Below are positions 57,736-64,000 of a stretch of 64,000 nucleotides of DNA, in pieces. Source of the stretch: Ideonella paludis. GTDB taxonomy: Bacteria > Pseudomonadota > Gammaproteobacteria > Burkholderiales > Burkholderiaceae_C. Location: NCBI RefSeq assembly GCF_018069865.1, contig NZ_JAGQDG010000006.1, positions 341,448 through 405,447 of the forward strand, given 5' to 3'. The notes under the pieces are model-generated. The model worked only from the letters and a program-made list of their open reading frames with translations. It was not told the DNA's origin and searched no databases. Numbering within the stretch: the stretch's first letter is position 1; each line of letters starts with the position of its first letter. A program made the translations under genes and the position numbers.

Positions 57736-57837
57736 AGGACTGACGCAAGGCTGGCAGGGCGAGGCGCGAAGGCGCCGACAGTACATCTGGTACGGCAAGC
57801 CGAAGCAACAACGCCCGGCCTGCTTTGCGGAAGTCCT
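57736..57837 (+). repeat. Hairpin repeat element, family C, copy 1
   Basis: Arms 57736-57761 and 57812-57837 (26 bp) pair at 21 of 26 positions. The 50-bp core holds GACAGTACATCTGGTACGGC, AAGCCGAAGCAACAA. It shares GACAGTACA, GTACGGCAAGCCG and CAAC with copy 2 but has different arms. Lies in the 170 bp between the response regulator start and the Spy stop. Confidence 0.7.
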
Positions 57838-57894
57838 ACCAATGAAAGAGCCGACTCCGAGTGTGCATCAGGGTCGGCTGGAGTTCTGCAAGGC

Positions 57895-58431
57895 TTAGCG
57901 TGCAGGCGCGTCCTTGGGGCCGTGGCCACGGTGTTCGCCTGGGCGCCCCTCGGGGCCATGCCCCATCATGCCGCCGCGGCGGTTCATGAACTCGCGCACC
58001 TTTTGCTGCTGCTCGGGCTTCAAGCTGTTGAAGAAGGTGGCTGCGGCGCTGATGACTTGCGGGCTTTGCAGGCGGATGGCCTCGGTCTTTTCGTTGACCA
58101 GGGTTTGGGCCTTGGCCACGTCAAACTGGTTGCCCGCGATCAGGGCTTGCATTTGCTCGCGCATGGCGCCGGGCTGGCCGCCCGACATGGCTTTGCGCTG
58201 AGCCTCCAGCTGAGTGCCCAGGGCCACTAGGTATTGCTTCTGGGTGGCGTCCAGGGCCAGCTCTTTGCTGATGCGGTCGGTCATGCGCTCGCGCATCTGG
58301 GCCATGTCGGCTTCACTCATTTGGCCATGTCGGCCGAAGTGATGCGGGCCGCCTTGGCTGTAGGCCACGCCGGCAATCAGGGCGCCTGCGCTGACGGTGG
58401 CGATGAGGGTGCGTTTGATCCAGGTCTTCAT
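57895..58431 (-). CDS. Spy/CpxP family periplasmic protein
   Basis: A 178-residue exported helical protein. Signal peptide MKTWIKRTLIATVSAGALIA, then QGGPHHFGRHGQ, LALDATQKQYLVALGTQLEA (LTxxQ-like motif) and FFNSLKPEQQQKVREFMNRR (second LTxxQ-like motif). The tail is rich in His and Gly (GHGPEGRPGEHRGHGPKDAP), as in metal-responsive relatives. Such proteins are chaperones or negative feedback partners of Cpx-type kinases. The kinase and regulator genes follow on the same strand, which supports a functional trio. Confidence 0.87.
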   Translation of the reverse strand: MKTWIKRTLIATVSAGALIAGVAYSQGGPHHFGRHGQMSEADMAQMRERMTDRISKELALDATQKQYLVALGTQLEAQRKAMSGGQPGAMREQMQALIAGNQFDVAKAQTLVNEKTEAIRLQSPQVISAAATFFNSLKPEQQQKVREFMNRRGGMMGHGPEGRPGEHRGHGPKDAPAR

Positions 58432-58500
58432 GGTGACTCCTTCGGGGTGAAAACGTTGTTGCGATGGGTGTCACTGTGCCTGGGGGCGGCTGACATGTCC

Positions 58501-58526
58501 TTTCGGTGCGGTTTCGCTGTGTTTCG
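58501..58526 (-). promoter_or_regulatory. Candidate response regulator binding site upstream of the Spy/CpxP gene
   Basis: Three copies of CGAAA on the minus strand (TTTCG at 58501-58505, 58512-58516 and 58522-58526) are spaced 10 and 11 bp apart, one helical turn each. OmpR-family regulators bind direct repeats with this spacing (the E. coli CpxR box is GTAAA-N5-GTAAA). They lie 70-95 bp upstream of the Spy/CpxP start. Confidence 0.5.
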
Positions 58527-58547
58527 TTTTATGTCATCCCCGATAGA

Positions 58548-58647
58548 AGCCGCGCACAAAAGCCTTCTGGCTAGGCGGCCCGGCGCAGACAGTACACCCC
58601 GTACGGCAAGCCGGGCCAACGACGCCAGAAGGCTTTTGGGCGCGGCT
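58548..58647 (+). repeat. Hairpin repeat element, family C, copy 2
   Basis: Arms 58548-58571 and 58624-58647 (24 bp) pair at 23 of 24 positions; the arm carries AAAAGCCTTCTGGC. The 52-bp core has an inner stem GGCCCGGC/GCCGGGCC around GACAGTACACCCCGTACGGC. The right arm overlaps the imuB stop codon by two bases, so it lies directly at that gene's 3' end. Confidence 0.85.
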
Positions 58648-60241
58648 ACCCAAACCAGCCCTGTAGAAACCAGCCTTCCGTCGCCGCCTCAGCGGAAGGC
58701 AGGCGCGGCTTGTAGACCCAGCACAGATGGCCGTTGGGCAGGCCAGCGATGAAGTAGTCGCGCACGGCCAGGTGCTCGTCCCACCAGCCGGTCTCGATGC
58801 GCTCGGGGCCTTCGAGCAGGCGCAAGGGTTGGCCTTGCAGCCACGGGCGGCCCTGGCGTTCGGGCAAGGCTTGGGCTTGGGGCAGCAGCCACAGCGGGCG
58901 GGTCATGCGCGGCAGCGCCGTGGGGGCCGTGGGGGCTGATTGGCCGGCCGGATGGGTGGGCATGGCCTGCACGGGGTGGGTGCGGGTGGCGCATTCGGGG
59001 CGATGGTCGTGCACCAGCCGCAGGCTGTGGACGGCCTCAGCCCCCAAGCGGGCCTGCAAGCGGTCGATCAGGCGCAGCAGCCCTTGGGTGTCTGGCCCGG
59101 CCAACTCCGGGAACAGCTCACCGCTGGGGGCGGCGGTGAACACCGGCTCCGCACAGTGCAAGGCCAGGCCCAGCACCGGAGCTTCCAGGGGCTCGCGGGC
59201 CAGGCGCTCGCGCAGCACAGCCAGCCAATGGGCGACATCGGCACTGGGCTCGGCCAGGGCCAGGCCCAGCACGCTGCGATGCGCCCCCGCTTCACCTTGT
59301 GAGCTGGCCCGCAAGCGCGTTTGATGCTGCAGGCGCAACTCAAAGCGCTGCACCCGGGCTTGATGCGCCCGTGCCCATGCCGCCAAGCGCTGCAAGAGCA
59401 CGGCGACGGCGTCCAGCAAGGGCTCGACCTGCTCGGTGCGAAAGGGCAGCTCCAGGCTGCTGTCGAACTGGGTCGGCGGGCTGATCCAGTCGCGCGGGTC
59501 CGCCTCCTCGCCATAGGCCCGGGCCAGCAGGGTCAAGCACTCAGGCCCCAGCCGGCGCGCCAGGCCGGCGCGGGGCTGGGCGCGCAACTCACCCAAGCGG
59601 CTCAGGCCCAGCGCCACGCAGCGCTCGGCCAGCGGGGCGGGCAGGCCCAGCGCCACGCAGCGCTCGGCCAGCGGGGCGGGCAGGCCCAGCATGCTGACGG
59701 GCAACTCATCCAGATGCCGGGTCCACGGGGCATGGGGCAAGGGCTGGCACAGGCGCGGTGGGGTGGGCGACGGCGTCAAGGCCTGCGCCTGAGCCTGAGC
59801 CAGCCAAGCGGCCGCCAAGGCGGTGGGCGCCTCGGCCCAGTGCAACTGGTGGCCCAGCACGGCCAAAGCGGCCTGCATGCGCTGCCACAAGGCTTCTGCG
59901 CCGCCAAAGCAGCGCAGGCTGGCTTGAACCTCGGCCAGCACCGTGTGCGGTGCTTGCCAACACACCGAGGGGCTGAAGGCCAGCAGCGCATGCGCCAGGG
60001 CATTCAGCGCTTGGCGGTCACGGGCCTCGTCCGCCGCCCCCAGCACCAAGCTCGGCACCAGCGCCAGGGCGGTGGCTCGCTTCATGCCGGGCTGCACCCC
60101 CGCCTGGGCGGCCACGGTATTGGCCGCCACGATGCGGTGCTGGACCACCAAGGCCAAGGGCGTGAGGGGCGCAGCAGCCCCTAAGGTGGCCGCAAACGCC
60201 TCCAGCGACAAAGCCGGTGCATGCACCCCAATCCAGCGCAT
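58646..60241 (-). CDS. imuB: DNA polymerase Y-family protein ImuB
   Basis: A 531-residue catalytically inactive Y-family polymerase relative that bridges the beta clamp, ImuA and DnaE2 during SOS mutagenesis. The start MRWIGVHAPALSLEAFAATL is typical of ImuB; the acidic catalytic residues of Pol IV/V are absent. The C-terminus ends WVYKPRLPSAEAATEGWFLQ, then GWFG, the usual ImuB tail region. A 39-bp tandem duplication (59603-59680) repeats GLPAPLAERCVAL in the middle of the protein. A LexA box lies 95 bp upstream. It is separated from imuA by the S15 peptidase gene; dnaE2 is not in the window. Confidence 0.9.
   Translation of the reverse strand: MRWIGVHAPALSLEAFAATLGAAAPLTPLALVVQHRIVAANTVAAQAGVQPGMKRATALALVPSLVLGAADEARDRQALNALAHALLAFSPSVCWQAPHTVLAEVQASLRCFGGAEALWQRMQAALAVLGHQLHWAEAPTALAAAWLAQAQAQALTPSPTPPRLCQPLPHAPWTRHLDELPVSMLGLPAPLAERCVALGLPAPLAERCVALGLSRLGELRAQPRAGLARRLGPECLTLLARAYGEEADPRDWISPPTQFDSSLELPFRTEQVEPLLDAVAVLLQRLAAWARAHQARVQRFELRLQHQTRLRASSQGEAGAHRSVLGLALAEPSADVAHWLAVLRERLAREPLEAPVLGLALHCAEPVFTAAPSGELFPELAGPDTQGLLRLIDRLQARLGAEAVHSLRLVHDHRPECATRTHPVQAMPTHPAGQSAPTAPTALPRMTRPLWLLPQAQALPERQGRPWLQGQPLRLLEGPERIETGWWDEHLAVRDYFIAGLPNGHLCWVYKPRLPSAEAATEGWFLQGWFG
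59603..59680 (-). repeat. 39-bp tandem duplication inside imuB
   Basis: Two exact copies, 59603-59641 and 59642-59680, with a 10-base third start at 59681. The unit encodes 13 residues, so the frame is kept; the protein reads GLPAPLAERCVAL twice. Confidence 0.95.
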
Positions 60242-60335
60242 AAGCCGGCTCAGAGCGCTGCCGCAGCAGCAGGAAACGCAGGGCGCGTGGGCATGATGAC
60301 GGCATCTCAGTCTCAATACGAAGATGCGCAGAATA

Positions 60336-60351
60336 CTGTATTTTTATACAG
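60336..60351. promoter_or_regulatory. LexA (SOS) box upstream of imuB
   Basis: CTGTATTTTTATACAG is a full CTGT-N8-ACAG LexA site with the usual AT-rich centre. It is 95 bp upstream of the imuB ATG and 30 bp behind the S15 peptidase stop, so imuB has its own damage-inducible promoter. Confidence 0.92.
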
Positions 60352-60380
60352 TATTCTGTGAGGTCGTCAGCCCTGCGTGG

Positions 60381-62201
60381 TCAACGCGTCTTGGCGCGAC
60401 CGGCCTCCACAAACTCGCGCACAAACTCGCGCAGATCGCGTGTGGGCTCACGCGGGCCGACGGTGGTGGTGCGAATGTCGCGCATGCGCTCGGCCGGGCG
60501 TGCCAAGCTGCTGAGATCACCCGACAAGGGCATGGTGATGGTGGACTTTTCGGTGTCCAGCGTCACCTTCACCGGCGCATAGGCGATCAAAGGGTTGGGC
60601 TTTTCGGCGCTGATCACCACCCCCAGGTTGTGTCCGGCTTCAAAAATCCGGTCGTCTGCATTGATCTCCCAGGTCAGGGTGTACCACTTGCCCGGCACCA
60701 GCTCACGCTTTTTGTCCCAGCCCTTGAAATGCCCGAGATCGGCAATGGTGCGGGACACCACATAGGCCGCCCCGGTCTTGCCGTAGTCCACCACACGGGC
60801 TTGAAGACCAGCCGCCGCCTTGTCCACTTGCACCCGCACGCTGAGGGTGGCGGTGCCTGCCAAGCGCACCGGGCTGCTCAGGGTATTGCTCAAGAACACG
60901 AGCCGGTCTGTGCGGGCTTGGGTGGGGTTGGCGACGATGCTGTCGCGGGAATAGGCCGCCGCCTGCGTGAAGCTGAGATAGCGCTCGGCCACGCTGGGGG
61001 CGGCGGCACTGGCGCTCAAGCGGCCAGCGGCTTGGCCCAAGGGGGAGGTCAGCTTCAAGGTGTGGTCGGTGATGCCGGCAGGCGGCCAGACCGCATCGGT
61101 CGACCAGGTCTTGTTCTCGCGCTGGATGATGGCTTGCGGCTCTTGCGGCACGCCGTTATCCAAGCCTTGCAGGTAGTAGTCAAACCACTGCAGCAGCGGC
61201 GTGGTGTAGGTCGAGCCGAAGTCGTAGAAGGGCTCGATGTGCTCGCCCTGATGCAAGAACAGGCGGCGCTCCACCCCCAAGCGGCTCAGCTCGCTCCACC
61301 ACTCCCCGAACTGCCGGGTTTTGACGTTCTCGTCGTTCAGGCCATGCACGACAAACACACTGGCCTTGATCTTGGCGGCATTGATGCGGAAGTCCCGCAC
61401 GCTCCACCACTTGTTGTAGTTACCGGTCGGGTCATCCGAGCTGGTTTGCAGCACCGGGGTCAAGTCGCGGCAGGTCTGGCTGAAGTAGTTGCTGACATAG
61501 TCATTCAGAAAAGTGACATGGTCCGCAAAGAACGGGATGCCATTGCCGCGGGTGTAGTCGTACCAACTGGAGATGGCCGCCACGGGCACAATGGTCTTCA
61601 AGCCCTCAACACCGGTGGAGGCCACTGCATTGGCAATGGTGCCGTCCCATGAGACCCCGATCATGGCGGATTGGCCGGTGCCCCACAGCGTGGCATCGGC
61701 CGGCGAGCCATCGGCATAGAAGCCGCGCGCACGGCCATTGGCCCAGTCAATGACCGCCTTAGACCCTTGCACCTCGCGCGTGCCCCCCACATCGGCGCAG
61801 CCGGTTGAAAAGTCGGTGCCCGGCAATGCCACCGTGGCCACGGCATAGCCATAGGGCACGAAGAAGTCCGTCTCCCATTCTTGCCGGGGCTGCTGCGCAA
61901 AGTACGGGGAGGCGTGGATGATCAAGGGCACCTTGGCACCCGGCGCGGTGTTGGGGCGCGTCAGCTCCACCCGAATGCGGTCTGACTTGCCATCGCGGTC
62001 ATCGTCGCGACCGGTCTCGACAAACACCACCTCACTGATGGCCTCGGCGCGATTGAAATAAGGCACGGTCTTCTGGCCCACCACCCAGGGCCGGCCCTGC
62101 GCCCCGCCAGCGGCTGAGACGGGAGCGCCGAGTGTGATCAAGCTGGTGCCGACAAGCAGCCCCGCCATACCGCGGTAAAGCATCGAATGAGTCCATGTCA
62201 T
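60381..62201 (-). CDS. Secreted S15 family Xaa-Pro dipeptidyl-peptidase
   Basis: A 606-residue exported alpha/beta-hydrolase. Signal peptide (MTWTHSMLYRGMAGLLVGTS, cleavage near APVSAA). Catalytic Ser in MIGVSWDGTIANAVAS, Asp in VVHGLNDENVKTRQF and His in FLHQGEHIEPFYDF. The C-terminal jelly-roll region reads LVFLSNTLSSPVRLAGTATL and includes the VPGKWYTLTWEINADDRIFE segment. It removes Xaa-Pro dipeptides from peptides, or may act as a cocaine-esterase-like acyl hydrolase. It lies between imuA and imuB on the same strand, but is functionally unrelated to them. ATG 62201 is preferred to the frame start at 62258 because of the signal peptide. Confidence 0.9.
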   Translation of the reverse strand: MTWTHSMLYRGMAGLLVGTSLITLGAPVSAAGGAQGRPWVVGQKTVPYFNRAEAISEVVFVETGRDDDRDGKSDRIRVELTRPNTAPGAKVPLIIHASPYFAQQPRQEWETDFFVPYGYAVATVALPGTDFSTGCADVGGTREVQGSKAVIDWANGRARGFYADGSPADATLWGTGQSAMIGVSWDGTIANAVASTGVEGLKTIVPVAAISSWYDYTRGNGIPFFADHVTFLNDYVSNYFSQTCRDLTPVLQTSSDDPTGNYNKWWSVRDFRINAAKIKASVFVVHGLNDENVKTRQFGEWWSELSRLGVERRLFLHQGEHIEPFYDFGSTYTTPLLQWFDYYLQGLDNGVPQEPQAIIQRENKTWSTDAVWPPAGITDHTLKLTSPLGQAAGRLSASAAAPSVAERYLSFTQAAAYSRDSIVANPTQARTDRLVFLSNTLSSPVRLAGTATLSVRVQVDKAAAGLQARVVDYGKTGAAYVVSRTIADLGHFKGWDKKRELVPGKWYTLTWEINADDRIFEAGHNLGVVISAEKPNPLIAYAPVKVTLDTEKSTITMPLSGDLSSLARPAERMRDIRTTTVGPREPTRDLREFVREFVEAGRAKTR

Positions 62202-62311
62202 GGTGTGACCTCGTACAGGATGTTGAGCAACAGGCATCGCCACACTATAGAAGTGCATACCCCATAGAGCAGCCGGACTCCCTAGTTCGACCTAGGGCTT
62301 GTGAACAGGCC

Positions 62312-63262
62312 CTAGGGTGCTTCGAACCCTGCGGCGGGTTGGCTTGCAGCGCCAGAGCGGTCGGTCTCCACGCCCGCTGGCCCATGGCGGCCAAGCGGCG
62401 GCGCCACCGACACCGCTGCCGCACGCTGACGCAAGCGCTGGGCGGACAAGGGGGCGTTGATCTGCGCGGCCGCGGCATCCTCGGCCCAAGCTTGGGCCAC
62501 GCCCAAGCCCCGTGCGGACAGAACAGCCGGCAGCGGCAGGAGCAAAGGCTGGGTCCAACGGGGGCCCCGCCGCTTCACCCCCGTCAAGGCCAGCAGATCG
62601 GGCCCGGCCGCCTGCAGGCGCAGGCGCAAAGGGGCGGGACTGGCCTGGGCCGCGTCAGACTCTGGCCGCCACAAAAAAACCGGCCCCGCCTGGGCCTGGG
62701 CGGCCAGTTGCAAGCGGCGCAAGGCCTCTTGTGGCAGGTGGGCCGGCAGCCAGGCCAGCACAGCGCCCGCTTGGCCACTGCGCAAGGCTTGCTCCAAGGC
62801 CCAACACAGATCCGCCCAAGGCGCGCGCGGTGCCCCCTTGCGCACGGCGCGCCGTGGTGGCGCCAATTCAGGCCGCACCACCACGCAGTGCTCCGGTGCG
62901 CAGCCCATTTGCAACAAGCCGGCTGCGGAGAGCAAGGCCGGGGGCTGCACCCACAGCAAGGCCCGCCCTTGCGCACTCAGGCGCGCCAGCAGCGGCGCCA
63001 AGAGCCTCAGCTCACCCAAGCCAGGGGCCGGCAACAGCAGCTCCGTCAAAGCTCGCCCAGGCCAGCCTCCGCCGGGCAGTTCGGCATCCAGGGCGGCCCA
63101 GCCGCTGGGCCAAACATCATCGGCCGCGCGCCCACTCGCCAAGCCCGTGCGGGCACGCCAGACCAAAGGATGCAAGGGCCCGGTGGTGGCCAAGCGCACG
63201 GCCGGTGATGGTGGCGCCACACCAGCAGGGCGGCAGAAGACGGGATCGATCAGTGTGCTCAT
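62312..63262 (-). CDS. imuA: Translesion synthesis-associated protein ImuA
   Basis: A 316-residue RecA/SulA-like protein of the ImuA family, which recruits ImuB and DnaE2. Visible features are HPLVWRARTGLASGRAADDV, PSGWAALDAELPGGGWPGRA, LTELLLPAPGLGELRLLAPL (degenerate Walker A region) and RALLWVQPPALLSAAG. The C-terminal part is Ala/Arg-rich. The start is ambiguous: ATG 63262 lies only 4 bp from the LexA box and has no ribosome-binding site, so a downstream start such as the GTG near codon 24 is possible. imuB is 2.1 kb away with an unrelated gene between. Confidence 0.85.
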   Translation of the reverse strand: MSTLIDPVFCRPAGVAPPSPAVRLATTGPLHPLVWRARTGLASGRAADDVWPSGWAALDAELPGGGWPGRALTELLLPAPGLGELRLLAPLLARLSAQGRALLWVQPPALLSAAGLLQMGCAPEHCVVVRPELAPPRRAVRKGAPRAPWADLCWALEQALRSGQAGAVLAWLPAHLPQEALRRLQLAAQAQAGPVFLWRPESDAAQASPAPLRLRLQAAGPDLLALTGVKRRGPRWTQPLLLPLPAVLSARGLGVAQAWAEDAAAAQINAPLSAQRLRQRAAAVSVAPPLGRHGPAGVETDRSGAASQPAAGFEAP

Positions 63263-63266
63263 GGGA

Positions 63267-63282
63267 CTGTATGTTTATACAG
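63267..63282. promoter_or_regulatory. LexA (SOS) box upstream of imuA
   Basis: CTGTATGTTTATACAG is a full CTGT-N8-ACAG site. It ends 4 bp from the annotated imuA ATG, closer than usual. Confidence 0.92.
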
Positions 63283-63887
63283 TATCATGCCGACTCTTGA
63301 GGCCTTGATCAAGTTGCCTTTGCAAAGCGCCTTGCGCCGCGCATCCCTGCCAGGGCTCGGCACCCGCCGACCCTGGCTGCTTTTTTAGGGGGGTGTCGCC
63401 GGCTTATTGTCGGCTCAAGCTTGAAATATTCATCTCCACCGCGGAGAGCCTGCAAGCATCAATAAGCATCGCCGCGAGAGCAAAGAAACTTTCATTTCTA
63501 AAGTGCAATGAAGTCGCCGTCGGCAAGCCCCTCAAAAACAATATCTTGAAGGGCCGACAGTTTCAGTATCCTGGGGGATTTTGCCTCGGCGCAAACGCCT
63601 CACACAGCCGCTAGAGCAAAGCCGCCTCCACCAGGGAGAGGCCGGCCATGCCGGGCACAGTCCAGCATGGCCGGCCCGAGACATTCATATCCAAAAAGAT
63701 ATCAAAATAACCACTTCTAAACTATTTGAGAGGTTTATTTTGGCACTCTGAAACTGTGAATATTCCGCACCCCACAGGAATAGAGAAGGAGAACTCTTCC
63801 AAGCGCTCTTGAAGTTACTAGAATAATTTCGCAACCATTGCTTACATCTATTTGAGCAATCCCCGTCAAGACGCAAAGGAGTCCCCC
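63283..63887. other. Long AT-richer intergenic region
   Basis: About 600 bp between divergent imuA and the partial gene at 63888. Two short open frames (63393-63614, 63685-63903) have no ribosome-binding site or recognisable product and are probably not genes. The stretch from ~63680 to 63860 is clearly AT-rich compared with the rest of the window. It contains the hairpin at 63640-63676. Confidence 0.55.
63640..63676. terminator. Strong GC hairpin in the leader of the final partial gene
   Basis: GGCCGGCCATGC (63640-63651) pairs perfectly with GCATGGCCGGCC (63665-63676), a 12-bp stem with a 13-nt loop. No T-run follows on either strand, so it may be a leader structure or a factor-dependent terminator rather than an intrinsic one. 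Confidence 0.45.
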
Positions 63888-64000
63888 GTGTCCACCCCCT
63901 CAAAAGTCAAAGCACGCATGCTCAACGATGCCAACGCGACTGCAGCCGGCGCGACAGCGGGCGTGGCGCGAGTTGACGAGAGCCTGCAAGCTGCGGCGAG
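63888..64000 (+). CDS. Unknown protein, N-terminal fragment (runs off the window)
   Basis: A GTG start at 63888 with a good AAGGAG site (63876-63881) opens a frame that stays open to the window end: MSTPSKVKARMLNDANATAA, then GATAGVARVDESLQAAA. No signal peptide is evident in the first 37 residues, which are rich in Ala, Thr and Asp. I do not recognise it. The long, AT-rich leader and the Ala/Thr-rich start resemble large surface proteins exported without a signal peptide, but 37 residues are too few to say. Confidence 0.55.
   Translation, partial: MSTPSKVKARMLNDANATAAGATAGVARVDESLQAAA

Noticed and set aside
63393..63614. A 73-codon frame in the leader of the last gene, and a 72-codon frame on the opposite strand at 63685-63903
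   Set aside because: No ribosome-binding site, no recognisable product, and atypical composition; more likely untranslated leader.
63560..63720. Possible cyclic di-GMP (GEMM) riboswitch before the last gene
   Set aside because: Only scattered matches such as GCAAAGCC were found; the conserved receptor core could not be aligned.

Overview
The window looks like chromosomal DNA of a betaproteobacterium in the order Burkholderiales, probably the Rubrivivax/Roseateles/Leptothrix neighbourhood rather than Burkholderia itself. This is inferred from high GC with strong third-position GC bias, the polA / DUF2782 / thrB / BPSS1780-type block, the DUF3149 small protein, an 87-90-residue type IF-1, an ImuA/ImuB cassette with gammaproteobacterial/betaproteobacterial-type LexA boxes (CTGT-N8-ACAG), and the peripheral aromatic genes. 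No species call can be made from sequence alone. Most of the 64 kb is densely packed housekeeping and metabolic genes; there is one tRNA, no rRNA, no CRISPR array and no recognisable transposase.

Layout. 0-3.4 kb: a partial MocR/GabR-type regulator divergent from gabT-gabD (GABA to succinate), with four CTGTACAG-like boxes between them. 3.4-5.5 kb: a small AT-richer island with two orphan genes, bracketed by an inverted pair of a 183-bp repeat (family A). 5.5-19.5 kb: a degenerate GGDEF protein, polA, a DUF2782 protein, thrB, a membrane protein, two tandem periplasmic-TPR GGDEF proteins overlapping uvrD, then guaC with a terminator-like hairpin in its leader. 19.5-31.4 kb: a secreted S41 peptidase, valS, galU, a TusA protein, a NUDIX hydrolase, cysM, a secreted trypsin-fold protease, tRNA-Leu(CAA), a rhomboid protease, an SDR protein, a ferredoxin/reductase fusion and a small membrane protein. 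31.4-35.2 kb: a glutaryl-CoA module (LysR regulator, gcdH, class III CoA-transferase). 35.2-45.2 kb: an M28 aminopeptidase, fpr, a pseudouridine synthase, a flavin reductase-like protein, SDR, infA, a methyltransferase and an asymmetric two-gene ABC exporter. 45.2-52.4 kb: a membrane diguanylate cyclase, DUF3149, an Fe/2OG dioxygenase, and a 3-hydroxybenzoate/gentisate operon with a divergent MarR regulator. 52.4-64 kb: a membrane spermidine-synthase-like protein, an acyltransferase, a Cpx-like two-component system with a Spy/CpxP partner, imuB and imuA separated by an S15 peptidase gene, and the first 113 bases of an unknown gene after a long leader.

The most unusual feature is a set of eight intergenic hairpin elements in three core families (A, B, C). 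Within a family the core is conserved, but each copy is closed by a 23-27-bp inverted repeat whose sequence differs completely from copy to copy while its length and pairing are kept. Family B also has an inner stem that changes on both sides together. All lie close behind the stop codon of a gene. This pattern (constant loops, covarying stems) is what a structured RNA or a hairpin-processed repetitive element would show, and it is the best candidate here for something undescribed.

Signalling is well represented: four GGDEF-type proteins (three with an intact signature, one degenerate) and one two-component system. Four exported peptidases (S41, S1, M28, S15) point to growth on protein or peptides.
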